From positions 310,001 to 374,000 of the forward strand of contig NZ_DS022299.1 in NCBI RefSeq assembly GCF_000153825.1: a stretch of DNA of 64,000 bases, read 5' to 3'. The notes under the pieces were generated by a model. It saw only the letters and a program-made list of their open reading frames with translations, searched no databases and was not told the origin of the DNA. Below are positions 46,897 to 54,343 of this stretch, one piece after another (position 1 is the stretch's first letter; each line of letters starts with the position of its first letter). The DNA is from Synechococcus sp. RS9916 (lineage in GTDB: Bacteria; Cyanobacteriota; Cyanobacteriia; PCC-6307; Cyanobiaceae). Both the position numbers and the translations under genes were made by a program.

Positions 46897-47175
46897 TCAG
46901 CCTGGTGGCTCTGGCTCGGCTTCGTTGTTCATGGCAGACCCTTCCAGCTGATCGTCATCTGGCTCTTCAACAGGAATCTGCTGCCAACCACTGCTCCAGA
47001 GCGTGGGGTCGCAGAGCTCGCGCCAGGCCACCCGTTGGCGGGTGTGCGCGTCGAGCACGGCTTCGAGCTCCACCCAGCGTTCGCGGCCCTTGCCCCCTTG
47101 GAGCACCAGCCTGAAATGGCGGTAGCCCGCCACAGGGCTCTGGCTGGTCCAGGCTTGTGCAAGTCTCCAACCCAT
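46897..47175 (-). CDS. Trp-rich protein of TIGR02450 type
   Basis: A 92-residue protein whose centre, RERWVELEAVLDAHTRQRVA then WRELCDPTLWSSGWQQIPVE, matches the TIGR02450 Trp-rich family I recall from cyanobacteria. ATG 47175. Four Trp in the C-terminal half. First gene of the minus unit that includes the zinc-ribbon peptide and methyltransferase; divergent from the SDR gene (57 bases). Confidence 0.75.
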   Translation of the reverse strand: MGWRLAQAWTSQSPVAGYRHFRLVLQGGKGRERWVELEAVLDAHTRQRVAWRELCDPTLWSSGWQQIPVEEPDDDQLEGSAMNNEAEPEPPG

Positions 47176-47232
47176 GGCAGCGGTGACAGCGCTTCGGCTA
47201 GCTGGTTAGCGTCGCACCCCCTCCGATTCCCT

Positions 47233-47901
47233 ATGGCTTCCACCGTTGCGATCAGCGGCGCTTCCGGCAAGACCGGTTACCGCATTGCCGAAGAGGTGCA
47301 ACGCCGTGGAGATCATGCACGTTTGTTGCTGCGTGCCACATCGCAGCCACCTGACTCGCTTCAGGGCGTTGATCAACGGCGTTTATCACTAATGGATGCC
47401 ACTGCTCTCGATGCTGCTCTGGAAGGCGTGGATGCCCTTGTCATTGCCACGGGTGCGCGCCCATCAGTTGACCTCACAGGCCCGATGCGGGTGGATGCCT
47501 GGGGTGTGCAACGCCAGGTGGAGAGCTGTTTGCGGGTGGGCGTCCGCCGGGTGGTGCTGGTCAGTTCTCTTTGTGCAGGGCGTTGGCAGCACCCCCTGAA
47601 TCTGTTCGGGCTGATTCTGGTGTGGAAGCGAATCGGTGAACGGGCCCTGGAATCCAGCGGTCTTGATTGGACCATCGTGCGTCCTGGTGGTCTTTCCGAA
47701 CGGGAGGAGGATCTGGATGGTGAGGGGGTGCTCTATACCCCCGCCGATCAACAGGAAAGCAACTCCATCCCGAGGCGCTTGGTGGCTCGTTGTTGCGTTG
47801 ATGCCCTCCAAACACCAGAGAGTATTGGTCGGATTCTTGAGGTGACCAGCTCGATGGATCAGCCCGTCGTCGGCCTCCAGGAGGCGCTCGCCTCCTGGTG
47901 A
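47233..47901 (+). CDS. NAD(P)H-binding atypical SDR protein
   Basis: A 222-residue atypical short-chain dehydrogenase-like protein. It has the Rossmann motif VAISGASGKTGYRIAEEVQRRG and the NmrA/Ycf39-like middle VVLVSSLCAGRWQHPLNLFG, then LDWTIVRPGGLSERE. Such proteins often act as NADPH sensors or epimerases rather than classical dehydrogenases. ATG 47233. Followed by a good terminator. Confidence 0.88.
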   Translation: MASTVAISGASGKTGYRIAEEVQRRGDHARLLLRATSQPPDSLQGVDQRRLSLMDATALDAALEGVDALVIATGARPSVDLTGPMRVDAWGVQRQVESCLRVGVRRVVLVSSLCAGRWQHPLNLFGLILVWKRIGERALESSGLDWTIVRPGGLSEREEDLDGEGVLYTPADQQESNSIPRRLVARCCVDALQTPESIGRILEVTSSMDQPVVGLQEALASW

Positions 47902-47968
47902 ATTGGCAATTGGGTAAGAACGCCTAAAGCGCGTTGTCGTTGCTTGTGAGATAACTCAGCTGATTGAA

Positions 47969-47992
47969 GACGGGCCGCCACCCGTCCTTTTT
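47969..47992 (+). terminator. Terminator after the SDR gene
   Basis: GACGGG, loop CCGCCA, CCCGTC then CTTTTT: a 6-pair GC stem with T run, 68 bases past the SDR stop. Its right end touches the stop of the convergent DUF1499 gene. Confidence 0.75.
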
Positions 47993-48413
47993 ATGGCTGT
48001 TCTGCCAGATGCAACGCAGCAGCCAATTGGTCGAGCCGGCGGCCATTCACGCCGAGATCGGAATCTCCCAGGCGCGATTCCGATCGCGCTGAGATCACTC
48101 CGAGCTTGGCATTGCTGTGGAGTTCAACGTCATCAACAAAACCGAACAGGCGGCTGGTGGCGGTGGCGTGGAGATAGCCCTTGGCAGGCTCGCTCAACAC
48201 AATGCTGGTGCCAGGCGTGTTGCTCAGCTGCTGCTCGAGAGCGGCCATCGCCTCACTGATGTCGTTGACCGCCCAATCGCGCACGGCACAGTGCGCTGGG
48301 CTGGGGCAGGGCCTGAGATGCCCATCGTTGAGCCCCAGATCGGCGGGAACGGGTCCCGCAAAGTGGAACAGAGCCAGAAGCCAGGGCAGGGTGAGCGCGA
48401 GGAGATGGGGCAT
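47991..48413 (-). CDS. DUF1499-type secreted protein
   Basis: A 140-residue protein with an N-terminal signal sequence (about 4-20) and a DUF1499 domain (PCPSPAHCAVRDWAVNDISEA early; TATSRLFGFVDDVELHS later). Family members have no established function. ATG 48413 is preferred over TTG 48425. Convergent with the SDR gene and downstream of the 159-residue secreted gene on minus. Confidence 0.82.
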   Translation of the reverse strand: MPHLLALTLPWLLALFHFAGPVPADLGLNDGHLRPCPSPAHCAVRDWAVNDISEAMAALEQQLSNTPGTSIVLSEPAKGYLHATATSRLFGFVDDVELHSNAKLGVISARSESRLGDSDLGVNGRRLDQLAAALHLAEQP

Positions 48414-48468
48414 CGCTGTGATCAATCGGGCCGATTGGAGATCATGCCTGCAAGCGATTTGATTCGCG

Positions 48469-48948
48469 TCAGACCCTGCCGTTGATATGGCGGCATCCCT
48501 TCCCGGGGATCCAAAACCCCTCGGCAGCGCGAATCAGGGGCCCGTTGCCCCTGTGGTCTCCGTAATACAGGGTGCTCCCCAGTCCCACGGTCAGCAGTGT
48601 TGTTGCAGCGGCATCGCGGCGGGCACCCGCCAGGCTGCGGACGGGGACTCCGTTCTTGAAAACCACGATGGTTCCGCGCCCTGGTTTGTCCTCCCCTTCT
48701 TTGCCGCGATGCCACCAGTTGCTCGCGTAGCCCTGGTAGTTGCCTTCCCGGAAGTTCATGATCCATCGGCCGTTGAGGTACACGGCGCCTTGATATCCAC
48801 CGATGCCGTTAGTGGACGTGAACTGGATTTTTGCCGCTGGAGCGACCTGGCTGGTCCAGGTGCACGAGTAGGGGTATTGCTGTTGCGCCATCGCCGCTGG
48901 AGACAGCAGCAATGGTCCAGCAATGAACGAAAAGACTCCGGTTTTCAT
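48469..48948 (-). CDS. Secreted protein with Gly/Trp-rich domain, unknown
   Basis: A 159-residue protein with a clear signal peptide (cut after AMA near 21: MAQQQ). The mature part is beta-rich and aromatic (YSCTWTSQVAPAAKIQF, WIMNFREGNYQGYASNWWH) with Cys near 29 and 152 that could pair. Not recognised. Same strand as the DUF1499 gene, 55 bases upstream of it. Confidence 0.72.
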   Translation of the reverse strand: MKTGVFSFIAGPLLLSPAAMAQQQYPYSCTWTSQVAPAAKIQFTSTNGIGGYQGAVYLNGRWIMNFREGNYQGYASNWWHRGKEGEDKPGRGTIVVFKNGVPVRSLAGARRDAAATTLLTVGLGSTLYYGDHRGNGPLIRAAEGFWIPGKGCRHINGRV

Positions 48949-49028
48949 CGCAGGTCGAATGGTTGTTAGCCCTTTCTCTCCATGCTGTCCGCGACAGAAT
49001 CGATGGCAACTGGGATGTCACCACAGCA

Positions 49029-49718
49029 ATGAGAGCACCTGAAGCGCTGTTGCAACGGATTGATTCCATCCCTGGTATGGAAACGGGATCGAGGCGGCTT
49101 GTTGTGTTGATGCCTCAACTCGGTGACTTCGACTCCTTGGAATACGCCCAGGCGCTTGCGGGTGTTCTACCCGAGTTGGACCAGGCCGGGATGCGGCTTC
49201 TGGCGATTGGGATTGGTGACCCCGGCAGTGCAGATCGCTTTTGCGCCTTCACCGGTTTCCCTCGTTCCTGTCTTCAGGTGGAGCCTGATAACCGTCTGCA
49301 TGCTGAGCTCGGCTTGTATGAGGGGCTTCAGGCGCCTGGTGGTCCCTGGCCGAATCTGTTGCTGATGTGTGCTGGGATCGGATCTCCCGGAACGTTGGCC
49401 GAAGTGTTCCGTGGTTACATGGGTGATCGCTCAGCGCCGCAGAGGTTGACGACCCCCCTGTTCCGTTTGGCAGGTGGTGACGGGTTCCAGCGTCCTTTTG
49501 AGCTCGCCAGCGTGCGCTTGCAAAACATGGTGGAGGTGCTGGGTCGTTGGCGCACCTACGTGCCCTGTGATGACTTCATCACTCAGCGGGGGGGGACATT
49601 TGTTTTGGAAGCCGATGATTCTCTGCTGTATGTGCATCGGGATCAGGGCATTCTTGGCTTCTCCGCCACGATGGCCAAGCCCCTTGATTTCCTGACGCCG
49701 TTTGTTGCGTTGACCTGA
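49029..49718 (+). CDS. Peroxiredoxin-like (AhpC/TSA-type) protein without the active Cys pair
   Basis: A 229-residue thioredoxin-fold protein like the 'peroxiredoxin-like' family of picocyanobacteria: RRLVVLMPQLGDFDSLEYAQA, IGDPGSADRFCAFTGFP, LLLMCAGIGSPGTLAEVFRGY and RWRTYVPCDDF. Where peroxiredoxins have the catalytic Cys after the first strand, here there is LGDFDS, so peroxide reduction by that Cys seems lost. ATG 49029 (MRAPEALLQRID) is chosen over the TTG at 48963. Neighbour to the bestrophin gene in convergent orientation. Confidence 0.8.
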   Translation: MRAPEALLQRIDSIPGMETGSRRLVVLMPQLGDFDSLEYAQALAGVLPELDQAGMRLLAIGIGDPGSADRFCAFTGFPRSCLQVEPDNRLHAELGLYEGLQAPGGPWPNLLLMCAGIGSPGTLAEVFRGYMGDRSAPQRLTTPLFRLAGGDGFQRPFELASVRLQNMVEVLGRWRTYVPCDDFITQRGGTFVLEADDSLLYVHRDQGILGFSATMAKPLDFLTPFVALT

Positions 49719-49722
49719 GGGG

Positions 49723-50670
49723 TTAGGTCCAACGCACTGGATCAGTGGAATGGTGATGCAGCAGATGTTCGAACCGTTGGCCGAGAAGATTGCGGCTGAT
49801 GGTGAGGCAGATGGCATTCAGAGGGAGTGAAAAACTGCTTCCATCAGCATCAAAAGGGCCTTCCACATAGGCCCCGATGCGTTCGGCGCTCAGGAAGCAA
49901 ACAAAGATGGCTGCGGCGATCACCAAAGAGGCCCAAGTCCGATCACTCGAGTGAATCTCCACCAGCAGGTAGCAGCCAAACACCCAATTGATCAGACGTA
50001 CGAAGACGTCGTACGACGCTGGAAGAGGCGTGTTACGAATCCGCTCGAGCCCTCCGATGGCGTCGATGCAGGAGTCAGCAACGCCCATCAGTTGTTGGCG
50101 TCCCCATCCATCGATCCAGCCGTCCTGATAGAGGCTGTGAATCGCCCTGGCGCGGACTTGGCCTAAATCGCGCAGTGTCGTGTCGTTGGCCAGTTTGAGC
50201 TCGGCGAACACCTCGCCCTGTAGTTGCATCAGCTCACGGTGCCAGAAATTGCGCAGCTCAAAGTTGAGTTGCCACACCGTGGCCACCTGCACCATCAGCA
50301 AATGTTGTCCTCGCCTTGATTTGAGTTGTTGCCGAGTCAACAGTGCGCTGAGGTTGTCGTGCCAGTTCCGGCTGACATTGACGATGGATCCCCAGAGTTT
50401 GCGCGCTTCCCACCAGCGGCTGATGGCTTGGGTGTTGCGGAAACCGATGAAGATCGAAACCGTGATTCCAAGAATGCGCAAAACTCCACCACTGTGAAAC
50501 CAGCTCAGTGGGAGTTGATCACTGCCCACCAGCAGGCTCAAGGCTGCAAGCAGCAAAAGATCAAATCGCATCCTCCAGAGCAGCTGAATCAGAACGACTG
50601 AGTAATCACGCCGTCGCGTTTTTGGAGGGTGGCCGAAGGGGCCTTCATCAATGCTCAAAGGGAGGTTCAC
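49723..50670 (-). CDS. Bestrophin-type anion channel
   Basis: A 315-residue membrane protein of the bestrophin/UPF0187 family (ITVSIFIGFRNTQAISRWWEARKLWG is a good family stretch), with about four to five spans. In chloroplasts and cyanobacteria such channels may carry chloride or bicarbonate across thylakoid or plasma membranes. GTG at 50670 is the start, overlapping the upstream gene by 4 bases (GTGA). Start choice is fair; an internal ATG further on would cut the family N-terminus. Confidence 0.87.
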   Translation of the reverse strand: MNLPLSIDEGPFGHPPKTRRRDYSVVLIQLLWRMRFDLLLLAALSLLVGSDQLPLSWFHSGGVLRILGITVSIFIGFRNTQAISRWWEARKLWGSIVNVSRNWHDNLSALLTRQQLKSRRGQHLLMVQVATVWQLNFELRNFWHRELMQLQGEVFAELKLANDTTLRDLGQVRARAIHSLYQDGWIDGWGRQQLMGVADSCIDAIGGLERIRNTPLPASYDVFVRLINWVFGCYLLVEIHSSDRTWASLVIAAAIFVCFLSAERIGAYVEGPFDADGSSFSLPLNAICLTISRNLLGQRFEHLLHHHSTDPVRWT

Positions 50671-51173
50671 GTCTGATCGCTCTGTCGGCCATCCTCCCCT
50701 TCCGGCTGCAGCGTCCAGAACGCCAGCCCGCCACCGCGCCCCCGAGCGGCCAGCCAGCCTGTTGGATCGCGATGGATCAAGGCAAAGAACGGCAGTCGCG
50801 ATGGTGCCGGCTGCGGCAGGGCGCGTTCGATCCAGCGTCGGCTCCAGGCGACCAGCACAACCTTGTCGAAGCTGAACTGGAGTAAGGGGCGTGTCCCTTG
50901 CAGGGTGCCGGCCCCCTCAAATCGCAACTGGAAGGGCCCAAGGTTCACCGCATTGCTGATGGCGAGCTGTTCGCTGTTGAGCTGGCGCAGCACCAGCCGA
51001 GCCTGCAACCCGCGCAGGCTCCAATTGCTGAGGTTGGCCGGCCGCAAATTGCCTTTGCTCCAGACCCCCTGGAGCATCCAGCAGCCCTGAAGATCTGCGG
51101 TGGTGAGGTGGGTGCCTTGGCGACGGGCTTCACGCTCAAGCGTCAGCAGCGTTGCCGCATCGGGGTGCTGCAT
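50667..51173 (-). CDS. Soluble protein of unknown family
   Basis: A 168-residue protein with TTADLQGCWMLQGVWSKGN and FQLRFEGAGTLQGTRPLLQFSF-type segments. The alternating strands look faintly like plastid-lipid-associated (PAP/fibrillin) proteins, but this is not a firm match. No signal or span. ATG 51173 (or GTG 51179) starts it. Coupled to the bestrophin gene by the GTGA overlap. Divergent from the Rieske gene (54 bases). Confidence 0.65.
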   Translation of the reverse strand: MQHPDAATLLTLEREARRQGTHLTTADLQGCWMLQGVWSKGNLRPANLSNWSLRGLQARLVLRQLNSEQLAISNAVNLGPFQLRFEGAGTLQGTRPLLQFSFDKVVLVAWSRRWIERALPQPAPSRLPFFALIHRDPTGWLAARGRGGGLAFWTLQPEGEDGRQSDQT

Positions 51174-51226
51174 CACCACGGTTGGGAATCACTGGCAGCG
51201 ATCATGGCCGTTCCGCCTGAAGCGCC

Positions 51227-52537
51227 ATGCATCCCACCTGGACCGAACAGTGGTGGCCCGTGGCTTACGTCCGGGATCTGGACCAATCGAAACCGACGCG
51301 ATTCACATTGCTGGAGCGTGACCTGGTGATCTGGTGGGATCCATCAGCTGCGCTTTGGCGGGCCTTCCCCGATGTGTGCCCGCATCGACTGGTGCCCTTA
51401 AGCGAGGGGCGCATCAATGAGCGGGGCGAGCTCGAATGCCCTTATCACGGTTGGAGTTTCGATGGCGAGGGGCGTTGTCAGCACATTCCTCAGGCAGAAG
51501 AAGGAACCCGTAGCGACAGCCTTCGTTCCCGTTGCGACAGCCTTCCCTCGGCCACGGCGCAGGGGTTGTTGTTTGTGTGGACGGGGGCGCCCGAGGCTGC
51601 CGATCCTGATTCCCTCCCTTTGGTGCCGCAGCTGCAGGACAACCCGGAGAGTTGGACCGTGCAGGACACCTTCCGGGATTTGCCGATGGATGCCCTCACG
51701 CTGCTGGAGAACGTTCTTGATGTGAGCCACGTTCCCTTCACCCACCACCGAACCGTTGGGCGGCGTAGCAATGCAGCACCTGTGCGGGCCGAGATCACAC
51801 GGGAAGACAGGGGTGGATTTTCAGCCGTCTGGGAGGAGGGGCCGCGGCGCGGAAGCCTTGGCTCGCAATTCACCACGTTTCGCGCTCCTCAACTGATGTG
51901 GCACGACCTGGATGCCAAAGGCTTTGCTCGCATCCTCACGGTTGTGTACGCCGTTCCCATTCGCCGCGGAGAGTGTCGTTTATTTGCACGGTTTCCATTT
52001 CAGTTCCGTTCGCCGGCACCCCGCTTGTTGCTGGGACTCAGACCGCGTTGGCTTCAGCACATCGGCAATCACAAAGTGCTGGAAGACGATCAGGTGTTTT
52101 TGCATTGGCAGGAACGGCTGTTTGCGGCAGCTGGTGGTGGCGCTGCCATCGATCGAGCGTTTTATTTGCCCTGTCAGGCCGATGTGTATGTGAAGGCGCT
52201 GTACCGCTGGGTGCAGTCCAACGGAGGGGAGCCCTTTGTGGGTCAGCCGCTTCCCCCTCGCCAAGAGTTGGCTCCGTTGATGGATCGTTTTCACAGCCAT
52301 ACCCGCCATTGCCGCAGTTGTTCAACGGCCTTGCGCCGTTTGCAGGCTCTGCGCCCCTGGCTTTGGGGATCGCTGTGGCTCTCTGCGGTGCTGGTGGGCT
52401 TGGGGCAGTTTGGTCTGTTGAGTTGGCTTGGCCTGGGGCTGGGGCTTTTGACGGGTTTGGTGACGCGCCAATGTCAGCGATGGGAACGGGGCCTGCGGGC
52501 CGGCGATGGTCATGCGCCGCGCAATGATCGAAGGTGA
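51227..52537 (+). CDS. Rieske mononuclear-iron oxygenase, PAO/TIC55-like
   Basis: A 436-residue Rieske oxygenase. The 2Fe-2S ligands are Cys51-His53 (CPHR) and Cys71-His74 (CPYHGW). The iron site is ENVLDVSHVPFTHH with His168 and His173. A C-terminal span pair (about 375-410) and a CxxC in RHCRSCS near 355 match the pheophorbide-oxygenase/TIC55/Lls1-like group, which acts on chlorophyll breakdown products or other membrane substrates. A short 7-residue tandem duplication occurs between the domains. Overlaps the cupin gene by 14 bases. Confidence 0.9.
   Translation: MHPTWTEQWWPVAYVRDLDQSKPTRFTLLERDLVIWWDPSAALWRAFPDVCPHRLVPLSEGRINERGELECPYHGWSFDGEGRCQHIPQAEEGTRSDSLRSRCDSLPSATAQGLLFVWTGAPEAADPDSLPLVPQLQDNPESWTVQDTFRDLPMDALTLLENVLDVSHVPFTHHRTVGRRSNAAPVRAEITREDRGGFSAVWEEGPRRGSLGSQFTTFRAPQLMWHDLDAKGFARILTVVYAVPIRRGECRLFARFPFQFRSPAPRLLLGLRPRWLQHIGNHKVLEDDQVFLHWQERLFAAAGGGAAIDRAFYLPCQADVYVKALYRWVQSNGGEPFVGQPLPPRQELAPLMDRFHSHTRHCRSCSTALRRLQALRPWLWGSLWLSAVLVGLGQFGLLSWLGLGLGLLTGLVTRQCQRWERGLRAGDGHAPRNDRR
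51509..51550 (+). repeat. 21-base tandem duplication inside the Rieske gene
   Basis: Two adjacent 21-base copies (51509-51529 and 51530-51550) with the identical core GCGACAGCCTTC. They encode SRSDSL-like and SRCDSL-like heptads after the Rieske domain. In frame, so the protein stays intact; a likely loop insertion by replication slippage. Confidence 0.7.
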
Positions 52538-52829
52538 CGCGTCCTTCGAAGCTGCTGTGGCGATCAAGGTGACCTCCCCTTGCCCGGAGAGTGTGATCGT
52601 GGCGTTAGGGGCCAGGAATTGGCCGGTGTGGGCCTGTGAGGTCAGCACCTTTCCCTGGAGCTATGACCAAAAGGAAATGTGTTTACTTCTCGAGGGAGAA
52701 GTGACGGTGACCCCCGAGGGCGGAGAGCCTGTTCGGATTGCTGCTGGTGATCTTGTGGAGTTCTCCGCAGGGTTGGCCTGCTCCTGGGACGTCATCAAGC
52801 CCGTGCGTAAGCACTACAAATTCGGCTGA
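52524..52829 (+). CDS. Cupin-domain protein
   Basis: A 101-residue single-cupin protein: WACEVSTFPWSYDQKEMCLL and the EGEVTVTPEGGEPVRIAAGDLVEFSAG metal motif region, ending VIKPVRKHYKFG. Resembles the small cupin_3/DUF861 proteins. ATG 52524 overlaps the Rieske stop; ATG 52506 or 52512 are possible too. Cotranscription with the Rieske gene is likely. Role unknown. Confidence 0.83.
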   Translation: MIEGDASFEAAVAIKVTSPCPESVIVALGARNWPVWACEVSTFPWSYDQKEMCLLLEGEVTVTPEGGEPVRIAAGDLVEFSAGLACSWDVIKPVRKHYKFG

Positions 52830-52853
52830 ACCTGAGACCTCGGCTCAGATTTC
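52828..52853. terminator. Weak hairpin between convergent genes
   Basis: CTGAG-a-CC-tc-GG-CTCAG: a 7-pair stem with one bulge between the cupin stop and the DUF1651 stop, followed on plus by ATTT. A modest two-way terminator at best. Confidence 0.35.
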
Positions 52854-53093
52854 AACGTCGCTCCCCCATTGCGGGGTGCAGGTTCGCCATCCCACGCGCA
52901 CCAGCTCTTTCCAGAGCAGTTCAGCGGTGTCGCGCCGTAGATGCACGCGTGTTTTCAGCAGGGGTGCTTCTCCTGGAACAGGTCTCCCTGAATCCACAAA
53001 CACGCGTGGATCCTGGTGCCAGCTTTTTTCATCGGGGTGGAAGCGTTTGGTCTCGCTGGTGCGGGGATCCTGGATCCAACCGTGCTTTGGCAT
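52845..53093 (-). CDS. DUF1651-like small protein
   Basis: An 82-residue protein of the type often found in marine Synechococcus/Prochlorococcus: HGWIQDPRTSETKRFHPDEK, then VDSGRPVPGEAPLLKTRVHL and GWRTCTPQWG. Upstream frame to 53189 exists, but a good promoter at 53192-53220 would place the transcript start near 53185, so ATG 53093 (MPKHGWIQDP) is preferred. Function unknown. Confidence 0.72.
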   Translation of the reverse strand: MPKHGWIQDPRTSETKRFHPDEKSWHQDPRVFVDSGRPVPGEAPLLKTRVHLRRDTAELLWKELVRVGWRTCTPQWGSDVEI

Positions 53094-53191
53094 CGCTTGC
53101 GGGAAGAGAGGGCAGGCGTGCGCATCCACTCCTCGGCTTGAAACGTGGCGTAAGGAGAGCTTGGCGCCATGGGCCTGCTGCTGATACACCT

Positions 53192-53220
53192 GTTCTAGTT
53201 AGCTAGTACAAATGTGTCAA
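53192..53220 (-). promoter_or_regulatory. Sigma-70-type promoter for the DUF1651 gene
   Basis: On minus: -35 TTGACA (53215-53220, consensus), a 17-base spacer, -10 TAGAAC (53192-53197, 4 of 6). Predicted start near 53185, giving a leader of about 90 bases to ATG 53093. Confidence 0.6.
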
Positions 53221-53308
53221 TGCTTTAGGGGTGGTGCCCGGCGGGTGGTGTTTCTCGACAGCGTCAACCCACTGCTCTTACTACAACGAAGTCAGTGATG
53301 GGTTGGTG

Positions 53309-54304
53309 ATGGAGATTCGCGTGTGGGAAGCGCCTGGCTCAGGAGCTGCGCTGCAGAGCAGCTCCCGGACTGTGCAGGAGCCAGCAGCAGGTGAGGTGGT
53401 CCTCGAGGTGTTGCATTGCGGCCTTTGCCACAGCGATCTCTCGATGATCGACAACGCCTGGGGGCTGAGTGCGTATCCGCTCGTGCCGGGGCATGAGGTG
53501 GTGGGCCGGGTGGTCGCGGTGGGTGATGGCGTTGACCCTGCGTTGCTCGGTGACGTGCGCGGGCTGGGTTGGATTAGTGGCAGTTGCAGCCATTGCCTGC
53601 AGTGCCTTGGCGGTGATGCCAATCTTTGCCCCTCTTTGGAGGCCACGATCGTGGGGCGTCAGGGGGGCTTTGCCAGTCATGTCACCGCGCGTCAGGACTG
53701 GACGATTTCCTTGCCGGAGGGTGTCGCTGTGGCCGATGCCGGCCCTTTGTTTTGCGGCGGCATCACGGTGTTTGCTCCATTGATCGATGAAGCGGTCTCT
53801 CCGACGGCCCATGTCGCCGTGGTGGGCATCGGTGGGCTAGGTCATATTGCTCTGCAATTTGCCAAGGCCTGGGGCTGTCGCGTCACGGCACTGACCACCA
53901 ATCTCGGCAAAGCGGAGGAGGCCCGTCGTTTCGGGGCCCACGATGTGCAGCTGTTGGAGCAGCTTCCTGACCTGGCAGGTCGGTTTGATCTGGTGATCAA
54001 CACGGTGAATCATCCGCTCGACTGGCCGGCGGTGATGGCTTCGCTTGCACCGCGCGGCCGACTGCATCAACTGGGGGCTGTGCTTGAACCGATGCAAATC
54101 GCCGCCTTCGACCTGATCCCTCAGCGTCGCTCGGTGACTGGCAGTCCCACGTCGTCTCCAGCCAGCCTGTTGAAGATGGTGGAGTTTTGTGCGCGCCACG
54201 GCATTCGTCCCCAAGTGGAACATCTGCCCATCAGCCAGATCAACGACGCCATTGCGCGCTTGAGGCGGGGCGACGTGCGCTACCGCTTCGTGATGGATTT
54301 CTAA
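53309..54304 (+). CDS. Zinc alcohol dehydrogenase (CAD/YahK type)
   Basis: A 331-residue MDR-family alcohol dehydrogenase. Catalytic zinc region LHCGLCHSDLSM and PGHEVVG, structural zinc cysteines in GSCSHCLQCLGGDANLC, and the NADP loop GIGGLGHIALQFAKAWG are present, as is GPLFCGGITVFAP with a catalytic-zinc Cys. It probably reduces or oxidises aldehydes/alcohols with NADPH. ATG 53309 (MEIRVWEAPGS); the earlier frame reads a non-coding stretch. Confidence 0.92.
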   Translation: MEIRVWEAPGSGAALQSSSRTVQEPAAGEVVLEVLHCGLCHSDLSMIDNAWGLSAYPLVPGHEVVGRVVAVGDGVDPALLGDVRGLGWISGSCSHCLQCLGGDANLCPSLEATIVGRQGGFASHVTARQDWTISLPEGVAVADAGPLFCGGITVFAPLIDEAVSPTAHVAVVGIGGLGHIALQFAKAWGCRVTALTTNLGKAEEARRFGAHDVQLLEQLPDLAGRFDLVINTVNHPLDWPAVMASLAPRGRLHQLGAVLEPMQIAAFDLIPQRRSVTGSPTSSPASLLKMVEFCARHGIRPQVEHLPISQINDAIARLRRGDVRYRFVMDF

Positions 54305-54343
54305 GGAACGCCATCATGGGCAGCCCCGTGCTGTCGCGTCGCC

